Below, one piece after another: positions 44,985 to 55,859 of a stretch of 64,000 nucleotides of DNA. Position 1 is the stretch's first letter. Every line of letters starts with the position of its first letter. A program made the translations under genes and the position numbers. The notes beneath the pieces were generated by a model that was not told the DNA's origin, did not search any database, and saw only the letters and a program-made list of their open reading frames with translations. This stretch comes from Phytophthora colocasiae (Eukaryota; Oomycota; Peronosporomycetes; Peronosporales; Peronosporaceae): positions 2,790,001 through 2,854,000 of the forward strand of contig JAGKQI010000105.1 in NCBI GenBank assembly GCA_018806915.1. The letters run 5' to 3'.

Positions 44985-46500
44985 GTATTCGGACGTCTGT
45001 GACTGTCCGTTGATTTATTTCGGATGTCTGCAACCGCCCGAAGTATTTTCGATCATCCGTTCGGATATCCGTGGATACCCGCGGTCGCGGGTACACGGTT
45101 AGAAAGCGGTCTCGGGTAACTGTTTGCGACCTCTGCTGTACGGAACTGATCGAGGCCTCCCCAAATCGTTTTTATAGTCGGACTGAATAGTTCTGCAAGG
45201 ACAGCTTTTCGCACATTAGTGAGGTTTCCACCAGACACCATTGAAAACGAAATAGACTCCTCATCTGGAGTTGACACCGTTTTCCGTGCTGTGCAAATAC
45301 CCTCATCAATTTCAAATAGATAGTTTGAAGTGTATCCAGCCGGAGGAGGGACGAAATACTTGCTCAACAGCGCGTCCCATTTCACGAAAAAAGGATGTAG
45401 AGGGTCGTTGTAATCCAGAAAAATGCCATTTACGCTGTTGATTTTGTTTACTTCGTCCACAAGAGCTGTCGGAGTGTACAAATTTACTTTGCGAACTGCT
45501 CGGCGACACCACGCTACCACTCGATCAGCAACGTTGTGCGAATGTCCAGGAAGTAGAAAGCAAAGAACTACTTTCTTGTAAGGAAATACAACAGAAATCA
45601 TTGCAAAAAACATCAGTACCACCTTGGACTTGTTCGGACCAACACAGTTATCCAGAAGACTGAAACTAACCTCTGCTGGAGTAATACCACTCCTCGCATT
45701 AGTTTGCAGTGTCGTTAAATGATGCATTTTTGCCTTGGATCGCTCGTCGTAGAAGTTACAATTGTTGGTGATGTCAGCCACTACAAAGTTTTCAATGATC
45801 AGATTGCTGTGAAAGTAGTCTGCCGAAGGGCATACATGGCCGTAGTGTGGCATAGAGATCCTGCCTCCGTAATCCTCTGCTTGTATTGTACACGACAACA
45901 CTGTGAAGTACCCGTACGGCTTGCACACGAAGTATCGATTTCGTAATTGTCATTTTCACGTAAAGTATCAATCATATCCGTTGTATCAGGAACAATAACC
46001 TCGGGTAGGATCTGTTCTGGTGCGTGTAAAGCCGTGTAGTCCTTGATGAAATTTGATATAAATCGCCTTTGTGCGATTGCAGTGTCCAGGTGAGTGCTTT
46101 GTTCTAACAGCAGAACATTCCTCTCATTTTCCGTAAGATCGGGTTGCTGAAGTTGAATCGCTAGGCGCACACAGCATTCACAGACATCTACTGCAGAACG
46201 GGTTAAGCGAACACCAGGAAAATAGTAGCGCCGGTACTGGGTAACCTAGAGTAACTCATCGTTCTAGCGCCTGGTTTGGCTCGCGTAGATTCATCAACAT
46301 AGCGGTCGTGAATCACTTTCCACGTAATATTTGGTTCTGTAAAGTACTGTCTTGGAAGCCGATGCGGACACGGGAAGCCGTCTTCTAAAACCCACGTGGC
46401 GCAATGTTCCTTGAAGTCATCAATGACATTATCTTCGAAAACGTGCGAAGGTTTTCCGTCGAGTATGCAAATTGGCAATACCAGACTCGACGGCTTTCCT
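44985..46500 (-). pseudogene. DDE-type transposase remnant with DNC(V)GPNKS motif
   Basis: Three minus-strand frames join in order: 46478-46203 (EDGFPCPHRLPRQYF, SYSRL), 46170-45799 (ENERNVLLLEQSTHLDTAIAQRRFISNFI) and 45928-45053 (ISMPHYGHVCPSADYF, LLDNCVGPNKSKVVLMFF, LCFLLPGHSHNVADRVVAWC). I recognise it as a protein repeated in oomycete genomes and similar to the transposase-like family whose hallmarks are DNC-GQNK and GHSH; its superfamily is uncertain. Frameshifts near 46190 and 45900 make it inactive. The left end carries the 31-bp-spaced TTCGGA motifs. Confidence 0.6.
44988..45070 (+). repeat. array of TTCGGAYRTCYG motifs at transposon end
   Basis: Units start at 44988, 45019 and 45060 (spacing 31 and 41 bp), two followed by CCG-rich boxes. 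Same motif as at 33275-33330. Confidence 0.55.
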
Positions 46501-46861
46501 TAGTCTGCTGATGCGACTGCCACCTACAGGAATCACGCTTCTGATCTCACGTTCTGACAGACCAATTTATATTAAATTCATAACCACGCCTTCGGACTGT
46601 TGCCACTCTCGTCCTCCATAGCCGGTTTCCCATGAGTCCCAATTGCTTCGTATGCTAGCCACGGCTTCTTCACCTCCAAGCTTTTCAACTACCCCGATAC
46701 GGGCTGCCTCTTGCCTGTCTGGCCTTTACTTCTCTTTTGTCGCGGAGCTGTTAGTCGTGATCCACCACCGCGCCGGCTCCTGTTTGCTGCTGCTTTTTTG
46801 TATCAGTCGAGATCTTATCTAAAAATTAAATAAATAATTCGGGCTTTCGTCGGTTTTGTTT

Positions 46862-46881
46862 GCGGGACCCCGGGGTCCCGC
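46862..46881. repeat. perfect 20-bp palindrome
   Basis: The half-site GCGGGACCCC is followed directly by its reverse complement. It sits in a non-coding stretch (46500-47220) that otherwise shows only a GCTGCA-rich patch at 47000-47105. Confidence 0.7.
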
Positions 46882-47221
46882 CAATTGTTTCATATTTAGA
46901 CTAATTCCAACCACACCTACGCTACTCAGTCAACTTTTATGGTCTCGGGTTGCCGTTTGAGTATGATCTGTCTGCAGTACGACAGAGCCCAGGACTTGTG
47001 TTAAACAACCGCAGTTTTGCGGCGGCGCTCTGTAGGGTGGCAGCCTCTGCAGCTGCAGTGTCACTTGATGCGGCTGCTGCAGCTGCAGATGCTGCCGCGA
47101 GGAGGGGACCGGAGGTTTGAAACACACCTCACATACAATAAACTGAACGTCCCCACCTGTCACCACACCAAATATCGTATAGTTGGATCTCAATGATAGC
47201 TGCATCTGTAAATTAGTAGTT

Positions 47222-47569
47222 CGTTCGTTTCTTCTCGATCACCTCGATGCAGCATCACGGCATCGACTCGATGAGCTTTTTAAGTGTCACGTCAATAGAG
47301 TCCTAAGCATCTAATATCGCTGCTGTTAGTTCCGGCACAGATGCATACTGGCGTTCATTGGGATAAACTTTCCGAGCTATCAGTGCCCACAAGTTTTCTA
47401 TCGGGTTTAGATCCGGGGATCGTGCAGGCCAATCGAGGACGTGAATGCCCTGCTCGTCGAAGAAGTAGCACTTCGGAAGACGTGTGCGAAATGTGTAACA
47501 CATGCGTGAGTTTTGCGTGGTCCACATAACTGTTTTCCAGATTGCTTTCAAAGCAATGGCTATCTAGGG
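47222..47569 (-). pseudogene. Tc1-type transposase, C-terminal fragment
   Basis: Reads FFDEQGIHVLDWPARSPDLNPIENLWALIARKVY, the DDE_3 end with the third catalytic acid in NPIE, then past a TAG codon DSIDVTLKKLIESMP and CIEVIEKK, the usual Tc1 C-terminus. The N-terminal two thirds are missing. Confidence 0.85.
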
Positions 47570-47861
47570 GTAAGGATAACCCGTTTTATATCGCCCATCG
47601 CGTCCGTCCTCTCGGTGTGAATTCGCACCAGTTGGATCTGCCATTTGCGAAGCACTGCAAAAAGCAGTGATTCACTATCGAATTTGCCGCGAAGTTCCCT
47701 GCTCAGCTTGTGCGAAGCCTAAAAGTCGCACGTGCGACGGTAAGCGACTCTTTTTTTATTTGGTATGGTTCTAAATTGTTTTGTATATTTTAGACAGCAT
47801 GAATATATAGGATCTCCTATCGCATAGCCCTCCCCAGAGCCCCCCCCCCCCCCCACAAAGC

Positions 47862-48709
47862 CCTCCTCTGGGTGATAACGTATCACACGTTTGTGAGGCT
47901 TGTAAGCACGACTTCTCTCGCATCGACAACCTCAATCGGCATCTGCGGAAGCCGTGCAAGGGGCCACCAACTCGCTTTGCGATCGGTGCTGGAAGTACAT
48001 CAGGGGCTACCCAATTCAGTTGAGACGCCACCAAGACACGAGGGCGTGCATGTCTGTGGCCGAGAGTGCTAGCCATCGTATCCAGCTGGCAGGTCAGCGG
48101 CGTGAACGTGACGCTGAGTACAAGCGCCGAAACCGTGGGGTAGGGCGCGCGCCGGATGTGCTGGTTGAAGAGACAGGGCAAGACACTGAGACAGGCATCC
48201 TTGAAGATCTCTTGCTAGATGATCAGAATGATGATGAGCAGGATGATGATGAGCATCGTCATATTGACGCCCATCCCACTAATGATGAAACAGCAGGCGC
48301 CGGTACCGTAGCTGATGGGCAACGTGACGAAGGAGTGGATGACGCCGAGCTGATCGATTTTAACCGGTTAAGTTTGGAATAGCTTGGCGACTTGGAGGCC
48401 ACCGATCTTCGCCCCGTCCCGAATGATGTCGAGCCTCGCGACAGCCCGGTGCATGATTGAGTTGTCACGCCTACCGAAGTACTACCGCGGGCCACCGTGT
48501 CTGAGTGTATCATTTGTCTACAAGAACTTGGCGGGGCGTCTGTTTTATGGACATGCAGAGGATGTCGTCAACCATACCATCGCAGCTGCGTCACCGACTA
48601 CCTCGATCATGACCGGAGATGTCCCAATTGCCGTGAAGAGATGCGGTTGAACTTGAAGACGACAAAGTTCTTGTTGTCGATCACATTCCAGCTCCGCCAA
48701 GATGCATGA
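47862..48709 (+). pseudogene. degenerate C2H2 plus RING-type zinc-finger sequence
   Basis: A poly-C tract (15 C, 47840-47854) precedes a frame with CEACKHDFSRIDNLNRHLRKPC; after a shift comes CDRCWKYIRGYPIQLRRHQDTRAC (47954-48382) with an acidic Asp/Glu-rich tail. A third frame (48497-48709) has CIICLQELGG...CRGC...HRSC...CPNC, a C4HC3 RING-variant/PHD-like finger. A further plus-strand scrap near 48820 reads FRCPECNHPFPL. Source unknown; possibly a transposon-carried gene. It abuts the Crypton at about 48900. Confidence 0.5.
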
Positions 48710-48899
48710 TCTGCAAAATGACTGATGCCGACTATGAAGCTGAACGTCTGGGAACCAACGACCCAACAATCGGTGATAGAAGGCCCACACTGTTCGCGAG
48801 TGACAATTCTGGCAAACTTTCGTTGCCCGGAATGCAATCACCCCTTTCCACTCCCGCCCGATACTGGTGCAGATCTGCGTTAGCATTCCAGTACAGATA

Positions 48900-49463
48900 A
48901 CACAGTCTCGCCACGACTTAGCATCCGGGAGCTCAGAAACCAGAGTAGAATTATACACGCCAGCTGCGACGACAGGCTGTTGCGAATCTTGCACGAGAAC
49001 TTGACTTAACCCGACCACTTTGACAATCTCGCGCAAGCCTTCTAGCAACGATTTCTTTATATCACTGACAATGGAAGCTGATATCGTCATGTCGCCGTCC
49101 ATAGCGTCCGGTGTGTTCGGTTCCGGTTCCAGTGAGTCGAACATCACATCATTCACACCTCTCGACGCGTTTTCAGAGCATGCCAATGCGTCGGGTGCTA
49201 GCGAGTCTCCTAATGTGCTTTCTTCACGGTCCAAGACGTCATCTAGTAGATAGCGCATCGCGTCTCCAATTTCTCGCTTGGAGCCCAGCCTGCCCACCAC
49301 TTGACCAACTTTAGCGACCACCCCCGCTTCTCAGGGGCAAACATGAACCGGTATTGAGCACCACCTCGCCTGAAACAGTGCAACGTTAGCCAGACGTCAT
49401 CACCTGATACAGTCTTCCAGATTCCGCAGGCTTCTTCAATGACGTTCAGAACCTGTGTAAAGT
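48900..49463 (-). pseudogene. Crypton tyrosine recombinase, C-terminal half
   Basis: Read from the insertion at 49464 leftwards: NVIEEACGIWKTVSGDDVWLTLHCFRRGGAQYRF (the HxxR box), WSLKLVKWW, then in a shifted frame AMRYLLDDVLD with the catalytic Tyr, and an acidic tail to LPDAKSWRDCV, the usual start of the Crypton DNA-binding end. Homology stops near 48905. With the half at 54258-55240 it makes one gene split by an LTR element. Crypton elements of stramenopiles (CryptonS) are known. Confidence 0.75.
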
Positions 49464-49846
49464 TGGTATGTAACGGGGTTACACGTACAAGTGGCTACAC
49501 CATTTGTAACTCTAACAGTTGCGATAATTGTTAGAGGTTGGAAATGGGCCTCAGACCTTGGTGTGCTGTATACACCAATGGCTACATGGGCGAAATGGAA
49601 TGGGTGATTCTCGCGCCTCGCGCTGTTGTCGGCTGTAGTGCCTCGCACTAGGTAAGATTGAGAATGAATAAAGGTTGGTGTTGCTAGCTACCTATCTGTC
49701 TTGGTTAGCTAACTGTGTGGTAGTTTCTTGTAGGTTTCTGCGTTGGTTGCTGGTGCCAGGGAGTTGCTGGCGCCAAGGAGTTGCTGGCGCAATACGGTCG
49801 GTCGCATGTGCGACTTCCAACACTTCTCCTCGACAGCAACAATGTC

Positions 49847-50971
49847 TTAGGCGAACAGCTTCAGCATGGCAACATTGCGTTCATGGAGCGTAGCACCGAG
49901 GGGTTTGGTGAGAATGTCGGCCTTCATCTCCGTCGTAGAACAGTAGCGCACTTCAACGTCCTTGCTGCGAACAGCATCTCGAATGAAGTGAGACTTGATG
50001 TTAATGTGTTTCATGCGTGCCGTCGTGACATCATTCTCCATGTTTTTGATGGCGCTTTGGTTGTCGATGTGCAAGATGACGTTGTCGTTCTTGCTCAAAT
50101 CAAGCTCATCGAGTAATTGTTTTACCCACAGGCAGTCTTGCACTGCAGTAGCCCCTGCGATGTATTCGGCTTCAGCCGTTGACAAGGCCACTGTAGACTG
50201 CTTCTTGCTATACCAAGCGATTGGCATGTCGTTCAGTACCAAGAGGCCACCTGACGTGGACTTAGCTTCCTTGTCGCCAGCCCAGTCAGCATCGCTGAAA
50301 ATGGATGCCTTAGCATGTTGTCGTGGTCCTTGAGGGCGTGGGAATGCAAGCTTCAGCATACGAGAGCCTTGTAGATAACGGAGTACTCGTTTGACTGCTG
50401 TCCAGTGAGCTGTAGTCGGGGAAGAAACGAATCGAGCGAGATAGTTCACTGCCATGGTGATATCTGGTCGTGTGCAAGTGCTCAGCCATAGTAGGGAGCC
50501 AATTGTCTCTCGCATGACATCTGTGCTGAAGAAGGGCTCGCTGTCTGTTGCTTGAAATGCTCGAGTCGATTCCATAGGGGTGGTAACTGGGCGACAGTTT
50601 TCCATGCCAAGTTTTGCCAGTAGTTGATCAATATTCGCTGTTTGTTGTAGGTAGATGCCCGAGTCAGTTTGCTCGATGCAGATACCCAAGCACTTCTTGG
50701 CTTCGCCCATATCCTTGATTTGAAACTGGTTGCCGAGCATCTTCATTGTCCAGTCTGTATCGAAGCTGCGCTGACTGACGACGACCACGGCGTCGACGTA
50801 CAGCCCCAGCACCGTCAACTTGCCGTCGGACCTCCGGAAATACAGACATGGGTCGAGCTTGCTTCGCATGAAGCCTAACTCTAGTAAGTAGTAGTGGATC
50901 TCGTCATTCCAGAGTTTACCGCTTTGCTTCAGGCCATAAAGGCTCTTTCGTGGCATGACTACTTCGAGTAC
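49847..50971 (-). pseudogene. Copia reverse transcriptase C-terminal part and RNase H
   Basis: Begins VVMPRKSLYGLKQSGKLW; LGLYVDAVVVV replaces the usual YVDD with YVDA, so the second catalytic Asp is lost. It continues with WLSTCTRPDI, KRVLRYLQGS, FSDADWAGD, STAEAEYIAGA, HIDNQSAIKN and TKPL, the RNase H end. Upstream it stops at the inversion breakpoint near 50972. Confidence 0.92.
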
Positions 50972-53394
50972 TTAAACTTCATCGAAAGTCTCATGGAGGG
51001 CACCAGACCAAACTCGTCATGGAAGTTTTTGGTAACAACGCGTGTCCTGAGCTTGCCCCTACGCTATTGTCTTCGATCTCGGACGAAGCCACAGACTACG
51101 TTGAGGAGACCGACCGAATGAAGCGCTTGCTTTACAAATTGAAGGGTGACGGTCGCAAATGCGGTGCACAGAGAAAGAAACGTCAAGGTGATGGCAATAA
51201 ACAGCATGGATATCGCAATCACGATCGCAACAACCGCTCCAACGACCACGGAAACAATGGTGAAAACTCTGGCAAGCCGAAACCTCAGCAAAATAATGGC
51301 CAAGCGTTCGCTGCTACTGGAAATCGGGGTGAAATACGCTGTCATGTATGTGGACAACCTGGACACAAAATTTTCTCGTGCCCTGTCGTGGAACAGGCTA
51401 AACGAATGGCGTCCAGCGGAGACGCTCATTTGGCTACTGCTACTGAGGCAAGTGACTCTGACGACGAAGCCTACATTTGGATGGCTGCACGCGACGCCAA
51501 GCCGGCCGAACACGATGGATCATGGACAGTGGACTCAGGCGCTACCCACCACTTGTGCAATGACCGTGACCAGCTTTTCGCGCTTGAGCCAGCTTATCTG
51601 TCTGTTCGAGTCGCAAACGGAAACACTATTCCGGCTACAGAGCGAGGTAGTGCTGTCGTCACTGTGACAGCTGAAGGAGTCAAGCGCACGATATTGCTGG
51701 AGAACGTGTACTTTGCGAAGGAGATCGATCACAACTTAATTTCGGTTGGCCAGCTCAGTAAGAGAGGCATTTCGTGTACCTTTGATGAGAAGGAAAAATG
51801 TGTCATCCGCAGCAAAACCGGCAAGGTTCTCGCAGAGGTAGGACGGTCTCCAACAAACAACCTTTGGTCTACTGGAATTGAACAAGGTGCAGCCTCATTT
51901 GCTGCGATGACATCATCCACGCTCCAGCAGTGGCATGACCGACTCGGCCACGTGAATTATCAAGATCTTGTTCGAATGATCGACAAGAAACTCGTTCACG
52001 GTATGACTGCCTCGAACCGAAAGGTGAATTTATGCATGAACTGCGCAGAAGCAAAGCAAGCCCGTCGAGCTAAAAATCATCACGATACATCTACATCAGC
52101 CCCGACCGATGAACCTGGTGCAACACTGTGTGTTGACCTGAAAACTGACATGACACCAGATCATCTTGGTCACAAGCACCTTTTAACTATCGTGGACCAT
52201 GCCACCAACTTCAATCGGGTCTACCTCTTACACAAGAAGAGCGATGCAGAAGGACATCTGGAGGATTTCATAAACGAATTTGAACGCCAGAATGGCATCA
52301 CTGTGAAGGTTCTCAGATCTGATGGCGGTGGCGAGTTTGGAAGTGCTCGGATTGATCGTTTTCTGTTGAATCGCGGAATTCGACACCAATCAACTGAGGC
52401 CGAAATGTCTTCCTCGAATGGCAAAGCAGAGCGATTTCACAGAACGGTAATGGACTCAGCCAGAGCAATGCTATGGGCCTCCGCTCTACCTCAGCGCTTC
52501 TGGGGCGATGAAGTTCTCTACACCAGCTACATCCACAACTACCTACCAACCAGATCAAATGCAGACCACGCTTCACCGATCGAGGCACTGTCAGGCAAAA
52601 CACCGAACGTCTCGCATATACTGCGGTTTGGAGCTAAGTGTACCAGCCATATCTCTCATGCGACGAAAAGGTCAGCGAAAAAGCGCGCCGAAAAGGGCGT
52701 CATCATCGGCGTCGATCCCCAGAAGAAGGCGTACAAGGTGTTCATCCCGCGCACCAAGCGTATCGTATCCACTACCCAAATCCAAAATATTGATCGCATT
52801 GATGCACGAGCCGTGGGGCGATATTTGGATGCTGCCGACGATGAACAAAACAGCGGTGTGACTGCTGAAGACGACCACGCACAAGCAGATGCTAACAACA
52901 ATGACAACAACGGTGTCGATCAAACTGGAACCAGCAACTCCCAGCACTTGGGAGATGGGGACAACCACGAGCTGAGCGCACGCGCTATCCAGCGAGTCTT
53001 CGGTATGAATCGCGGAGCTCGGCCAATTCCAATCGACGACTTTTCCCTGCCACAGTCCTTCATCGATGAGTTTACGGCTCCTGTGACCGCACTACTTACT
53101 GTGTCACTCCAAAACGGAACTGCACTAGCAACACTACTTGAAAGTGGGCACATCAAGGAGCCAACTACCGTGAAGGAGGCGAGAAGCAGTCCACACTGGC
53201 ACGAATGGGAAAAAGCAATGCAGGAGGAGCTTCGAGCTATTGCTGACAATGCAACTTAGGAAGTTGTCGACACACCCAGCGACGGAAACCTGATCACTTC
53301 GAAGTGGGTGTTTAAGCTGAAGTTCGACAACAAGGGTGAACTCGAGCGATTCAAGGCGAGACTTGTTGCGCGCGGCTTTAACCAGAAGTATGGC
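50972..53394 (+). pseudogene. Copia gag end, protease, integrase and RT start, inverted
   Basis: The main frame 51019-53259 (746 codons) holds the gag zinc knuckle CHVCGQPGHKIFSC, protease VDSGATHHLC, the GAG-pre-integrase domain (WHDRLGHVNYQDL, CMNCAEAKQ), integrase core (VDLKTDM, LRSDGGGEF, SSSNGKAERFHR) and the start of RT (HWHEWEKAMQEEL). A TAG at about 53257 interrupts, then [31 protein letters not shown] ends at the breakpoint. It points opposite to the RT and gag pieces on either side. Confidence 0.93.
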
Positions 53395-53768
53395 ATATCT
53401 TCTCCTTCATGGCGTTGTCGCCACTCTGCGTTTTTCTTGTGGTAGTGCCTGGATGCGTTCCCTTCTAAGAAGTTGACGATTATCGACACCTTGAACTCAT
53501 CAGTCCATGTTGAGACATTCACAAGGCCTTCCGTTCTGACTGCATGCTCGAACTCATTGATGAAGTTTTCGAAACCAGCACCAAGACCCGGGTAAACCTC
53601 GTTTCCCTTAAAGTTTGGGCAACGCACATCCTTGATCTTAGGTTTCTTTGGCGTTGGGGGAGCTGCGTTGGTTGCTGGTGCCAGGGAGTTGCTGGCGCCA
53701 AGGAGTTGCTGGCGCAATACGGTCGGTCGCATGTGCGACGTCCAACAGAACGCTCTCGTCGAGCACAT
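53395..53768 (-). pseudogene. Copia gag N-terminal part
   Basis: Reads PKIKDVRCPNFKGNEVYPGLGAGF, VSTWTDEFKVSIIVNFLEG and [13 protein letters not shown] up to the inversion border near 53395; the rest of the open frame is junk register. The first residues overlap the 85-bp LTR piece. Confidence 0.8.
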
Positions 53769-53793
53769 TCAGCGGAATGTAAAAGGGGCTACC

Positions 53794-54252
53794 TGTAACG
53801 GGGTTACACGTACAAGTGGTAGTACCACTTGTAACTCTAACAGTTAGGATAACTGTTAGAGGTTGGAAATGGGCCTCAGACCTTGGTGTGCTGTACACAC
53901 CAATGGCTACATGAGCGAACCACATCATTGGGTGGTTCGTGTGCATTTGTGCATGTTATTGGTAGAAAGTAATGATTTTCTACGAATTACAGAGCAGAGA
54001 CTCTGCCAAGCACACGTTGGCAGATCCTTTAGAAATAGATTAAACAGTTGTAGGAGGTCCCATAATTGGCTTCGTGCCAAATTGAATAACATTTCTCATT
54101 TTACGGTATTTGCAGTATTAATTGTTTATACTTGATTTAATTATACTTATTTAAATAAGTATACTTAAATTTAGTCTACTCTTATTGCATGCTTCCTCAT
54201 ACACGTAAGCGCACGTGTACGCCACCTAGTAGGTCTAAGCAGACCCATTACA
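53794..54252 (+). repeat. 3' LTR of the outer LTR element (459 bp)
   Basis: Starts TGTAACGGGGTTACA, ends ATTACA. Related over most of its length, in the opposite orientation, to the solo LTR at 55927-56353. Confidence 0.85.
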
Positions 54253-54257
54253 TGGTA

Positions 54258-55240
54258 TCTGACATTGGTATCTGGTATTGTAGGCGTGAAGACACTTCAT
54301 CCCACAAATGTAAAGATCCCCACTTGATTCCTACATTGGTAACATGCCTTCACCAGGCACTGTGGTTTACGTCGCTTAGGTTTCCGCGGGATTTTTGTCA
54401 GCGAGGGGAACGCGTAGTTAACATCACTCCACTTGTGGTGTAGACGAGTAGCCGCGTGATTGAACCACTTCTCAACGAACGTCAAAGCCTCGGCAGCGCG
54501 CTCTTCTTTGGGGAGTTGATGCAAAGAGTGCGTACGACTAGCCAGTGGGTCGTGGTCCGTCTTGCGATCTCGGATTGTGAAACACCCATACTTGATTCTG
54601 GCGCCTGTTTTGCTTCATCGCCGCTGGAGACCAAGCTGGATGCCTTTCTTCATCAGAAGTACCCCGTTGATGCCACACATCCCGTAAAAAAGCGAGCGAA
54701 CATACCGCAGAAAAAACGTGCGAATAGTCTCGTTGAACATTGAGTCTGCCTCAATAAAAGCAATCATTCGAGGCAACATCGCTAGTGACATTGGGGAAGA
54801 TTGATTTGGAGCGCGCTCCCGCTTCTTGGCCTTGCTGAGTCCTGCGTGAATCTGGGTAATTGCTGCTGCTCTGGCGGGGTTGCCTCGTGGGATCAGCGTT
54901 CCGCCAATGCCGTTTCGACAACCCAGTGATCGTATGGATGACCACCAGCCAACATCTCTGGCTTCATGTAATGCCAACTTATAGCGGCGCGAAGCTTCTC
55001 AGCAGGCCATTGACTCTTGTTTGTCGTCGCAAGATGATTGATGTAAGCCGCGATCACACCGGGTAGCTCGACGAAACGCTGCTTCAAAGGGTTTGGATAG
55101 CCTTGGGCGATGCAAAACTCCGCGAAGCGTCGAAGACTGCTGCTGTAGTCCGACCGCGTCCGGGCCTCGATGCGTTGGTCTGCAAATTTAGCAGCAGAGA
55201 TCGCAGCGCAGTACAAAGGGCTGAATTCCGGAAGGTCCAT
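54258..55240 (-). pseudogene. Crypton tyrosine recombinase, N-terminal half
   Basis: Likely start MDLPEFSPLY at 55240. It has the core-binding domain (ARTRSDYSSSLRRFAEFC, VIAAYINHLATTN, AISWHY), then after a shift GNPARAAAITQIHAGLSKAK and RAPNQSSPMSLAMLPRM, then FYGMCGINGVLLMKKG. In tyrosine recombinases this last region is box I (-x-G/C-x-R-I-x-E-); here both Arg and Glu are Gly, so the catalytic Arg appears lost. Another frame gives YGCFTIRDRKTDHDP, LHQLPKEERAAEALTFVEKWFNH. Dead by frameshift, mutation and insertion. Confidence 0.78.
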
Positions 55241-55389
55241 GTCCGCTTGTACTTCAAAAGCGAGAATCGAGAAATGAAGCATTATTTTGGTATGTTCAAG
55301 TTGCTGTGTCGGCCTCAAAAGTCTAGTCGCGCTCAACGTTGTTCTTCTCACTACGGTAGGAAGATCCTGTGACTTGTTTTTGGTCGTTT

Positions 55390-55790
55390 TGCGGGTTCAT
55401 CATTTTACCGAAATGGCTGCACGTGGCCAGCCAATCAGATCGATTCGCACAGCCGATTTGGTCCTTGCATCAGTGGAGTTTTCATGGAGGTGTGAATGGC
55501 AGCATTGTCTTGTTGGTAGATGTAGTCAACACCGTACTGTAGGTGCGCATAAGGCAGCAAAATCTCTGACACAGTATTGTTGTAGTGCGCAGAGGCCTGC
55601 CGTCCAACGAGCACAGCAAGCTTGGACTTTCCTTTGACGCTAAATGTCCCCCAAATCATCACCGACTGGCCGTCGTTCGTGCGGGACGGCGCACGTCATG
55701 CCAGTAGTGTTGAATTCCATCAATCAGGTCCATCTAGATTGAATTTCTTTTCGTCCGAAAAGATGATGCTCTTGCTCTGAAAATAAAATA
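55390..55790 (-). pseudogene. Tc1-type transposase, central fragment
   Basis: IWGTFSVKGKSKLAVL and DYIYQQDNAAIHTS (second catalytic Asp), preceded by IIFSDEKKFNLDGPD (first Asp) in a frame with stops. Same strand as the C-terminal fragment at 47222-47569 and possibly the other part of one element split by later insertions. Confidence 0.75.
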
Positions 55791-55859
55791 TAAAATTGTA
55801 TTGGGTTCCTAATGAAAACACTAATAAGTATGGCAATTATTGAACCAAATTGGTAGAGT

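Larger units (their letters stand above)
49600..53747 (-). mobile_element. Copia/Ty1 retrotransposon with internal inversion, nested in the LTR element
   Basis: Minus-strand ends: an LTR starting TGTTGGAAG at 49822 running left to about 49605 (the 3' LTR, preceded by GTCGAGGAGAAG as purine tract) and an 85-bp piece of the same LTR at 53663-53747. Between them, gag N-terminus (-), then a segment of about 2.4 kb in plus orientation, then RT/RNase H (-). Confidence 0.75.
49469..54252 (+). mobile_element. LTR element inserted in the Crypton (TGGTA duplication), itself interrupted
   Basis: The left end starts TGTAACGGGGTTACA at 49469, the right end closes ...CCCATTACA at 54252, and both are flanked by TGGTA (49464-49468; 54253-54257). 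Removing it restores a continuous Crypton reading frame. The 5' LTR is cut off at about 49600 by a Copia element; the 3' LTR is 53794-54252. Just before the 3' LTR is a scrap of Gypsy gag on the plus strand ([12 protein letters not shown], 53750-53785), and AAAAGGGGCTACC serves as purine tract, so the outer element is of Gypsy type in plus orientation. Confidence 0.85.

Noticed and set aside
46937..47205. Alanine-rich small protein
   Set aside because: A GCTGCA-rich low-complexity patch gives poly-Ala in one frame; no gene context.
48545..48900. Minus-strand continuation of the Crypton frame with Cys pairs (CVIC, CQNC)
   Set aside because: Crypton similarity ends near 48905 and the Cys pairs are mirror readings of the plus-strand RING-type sequence.
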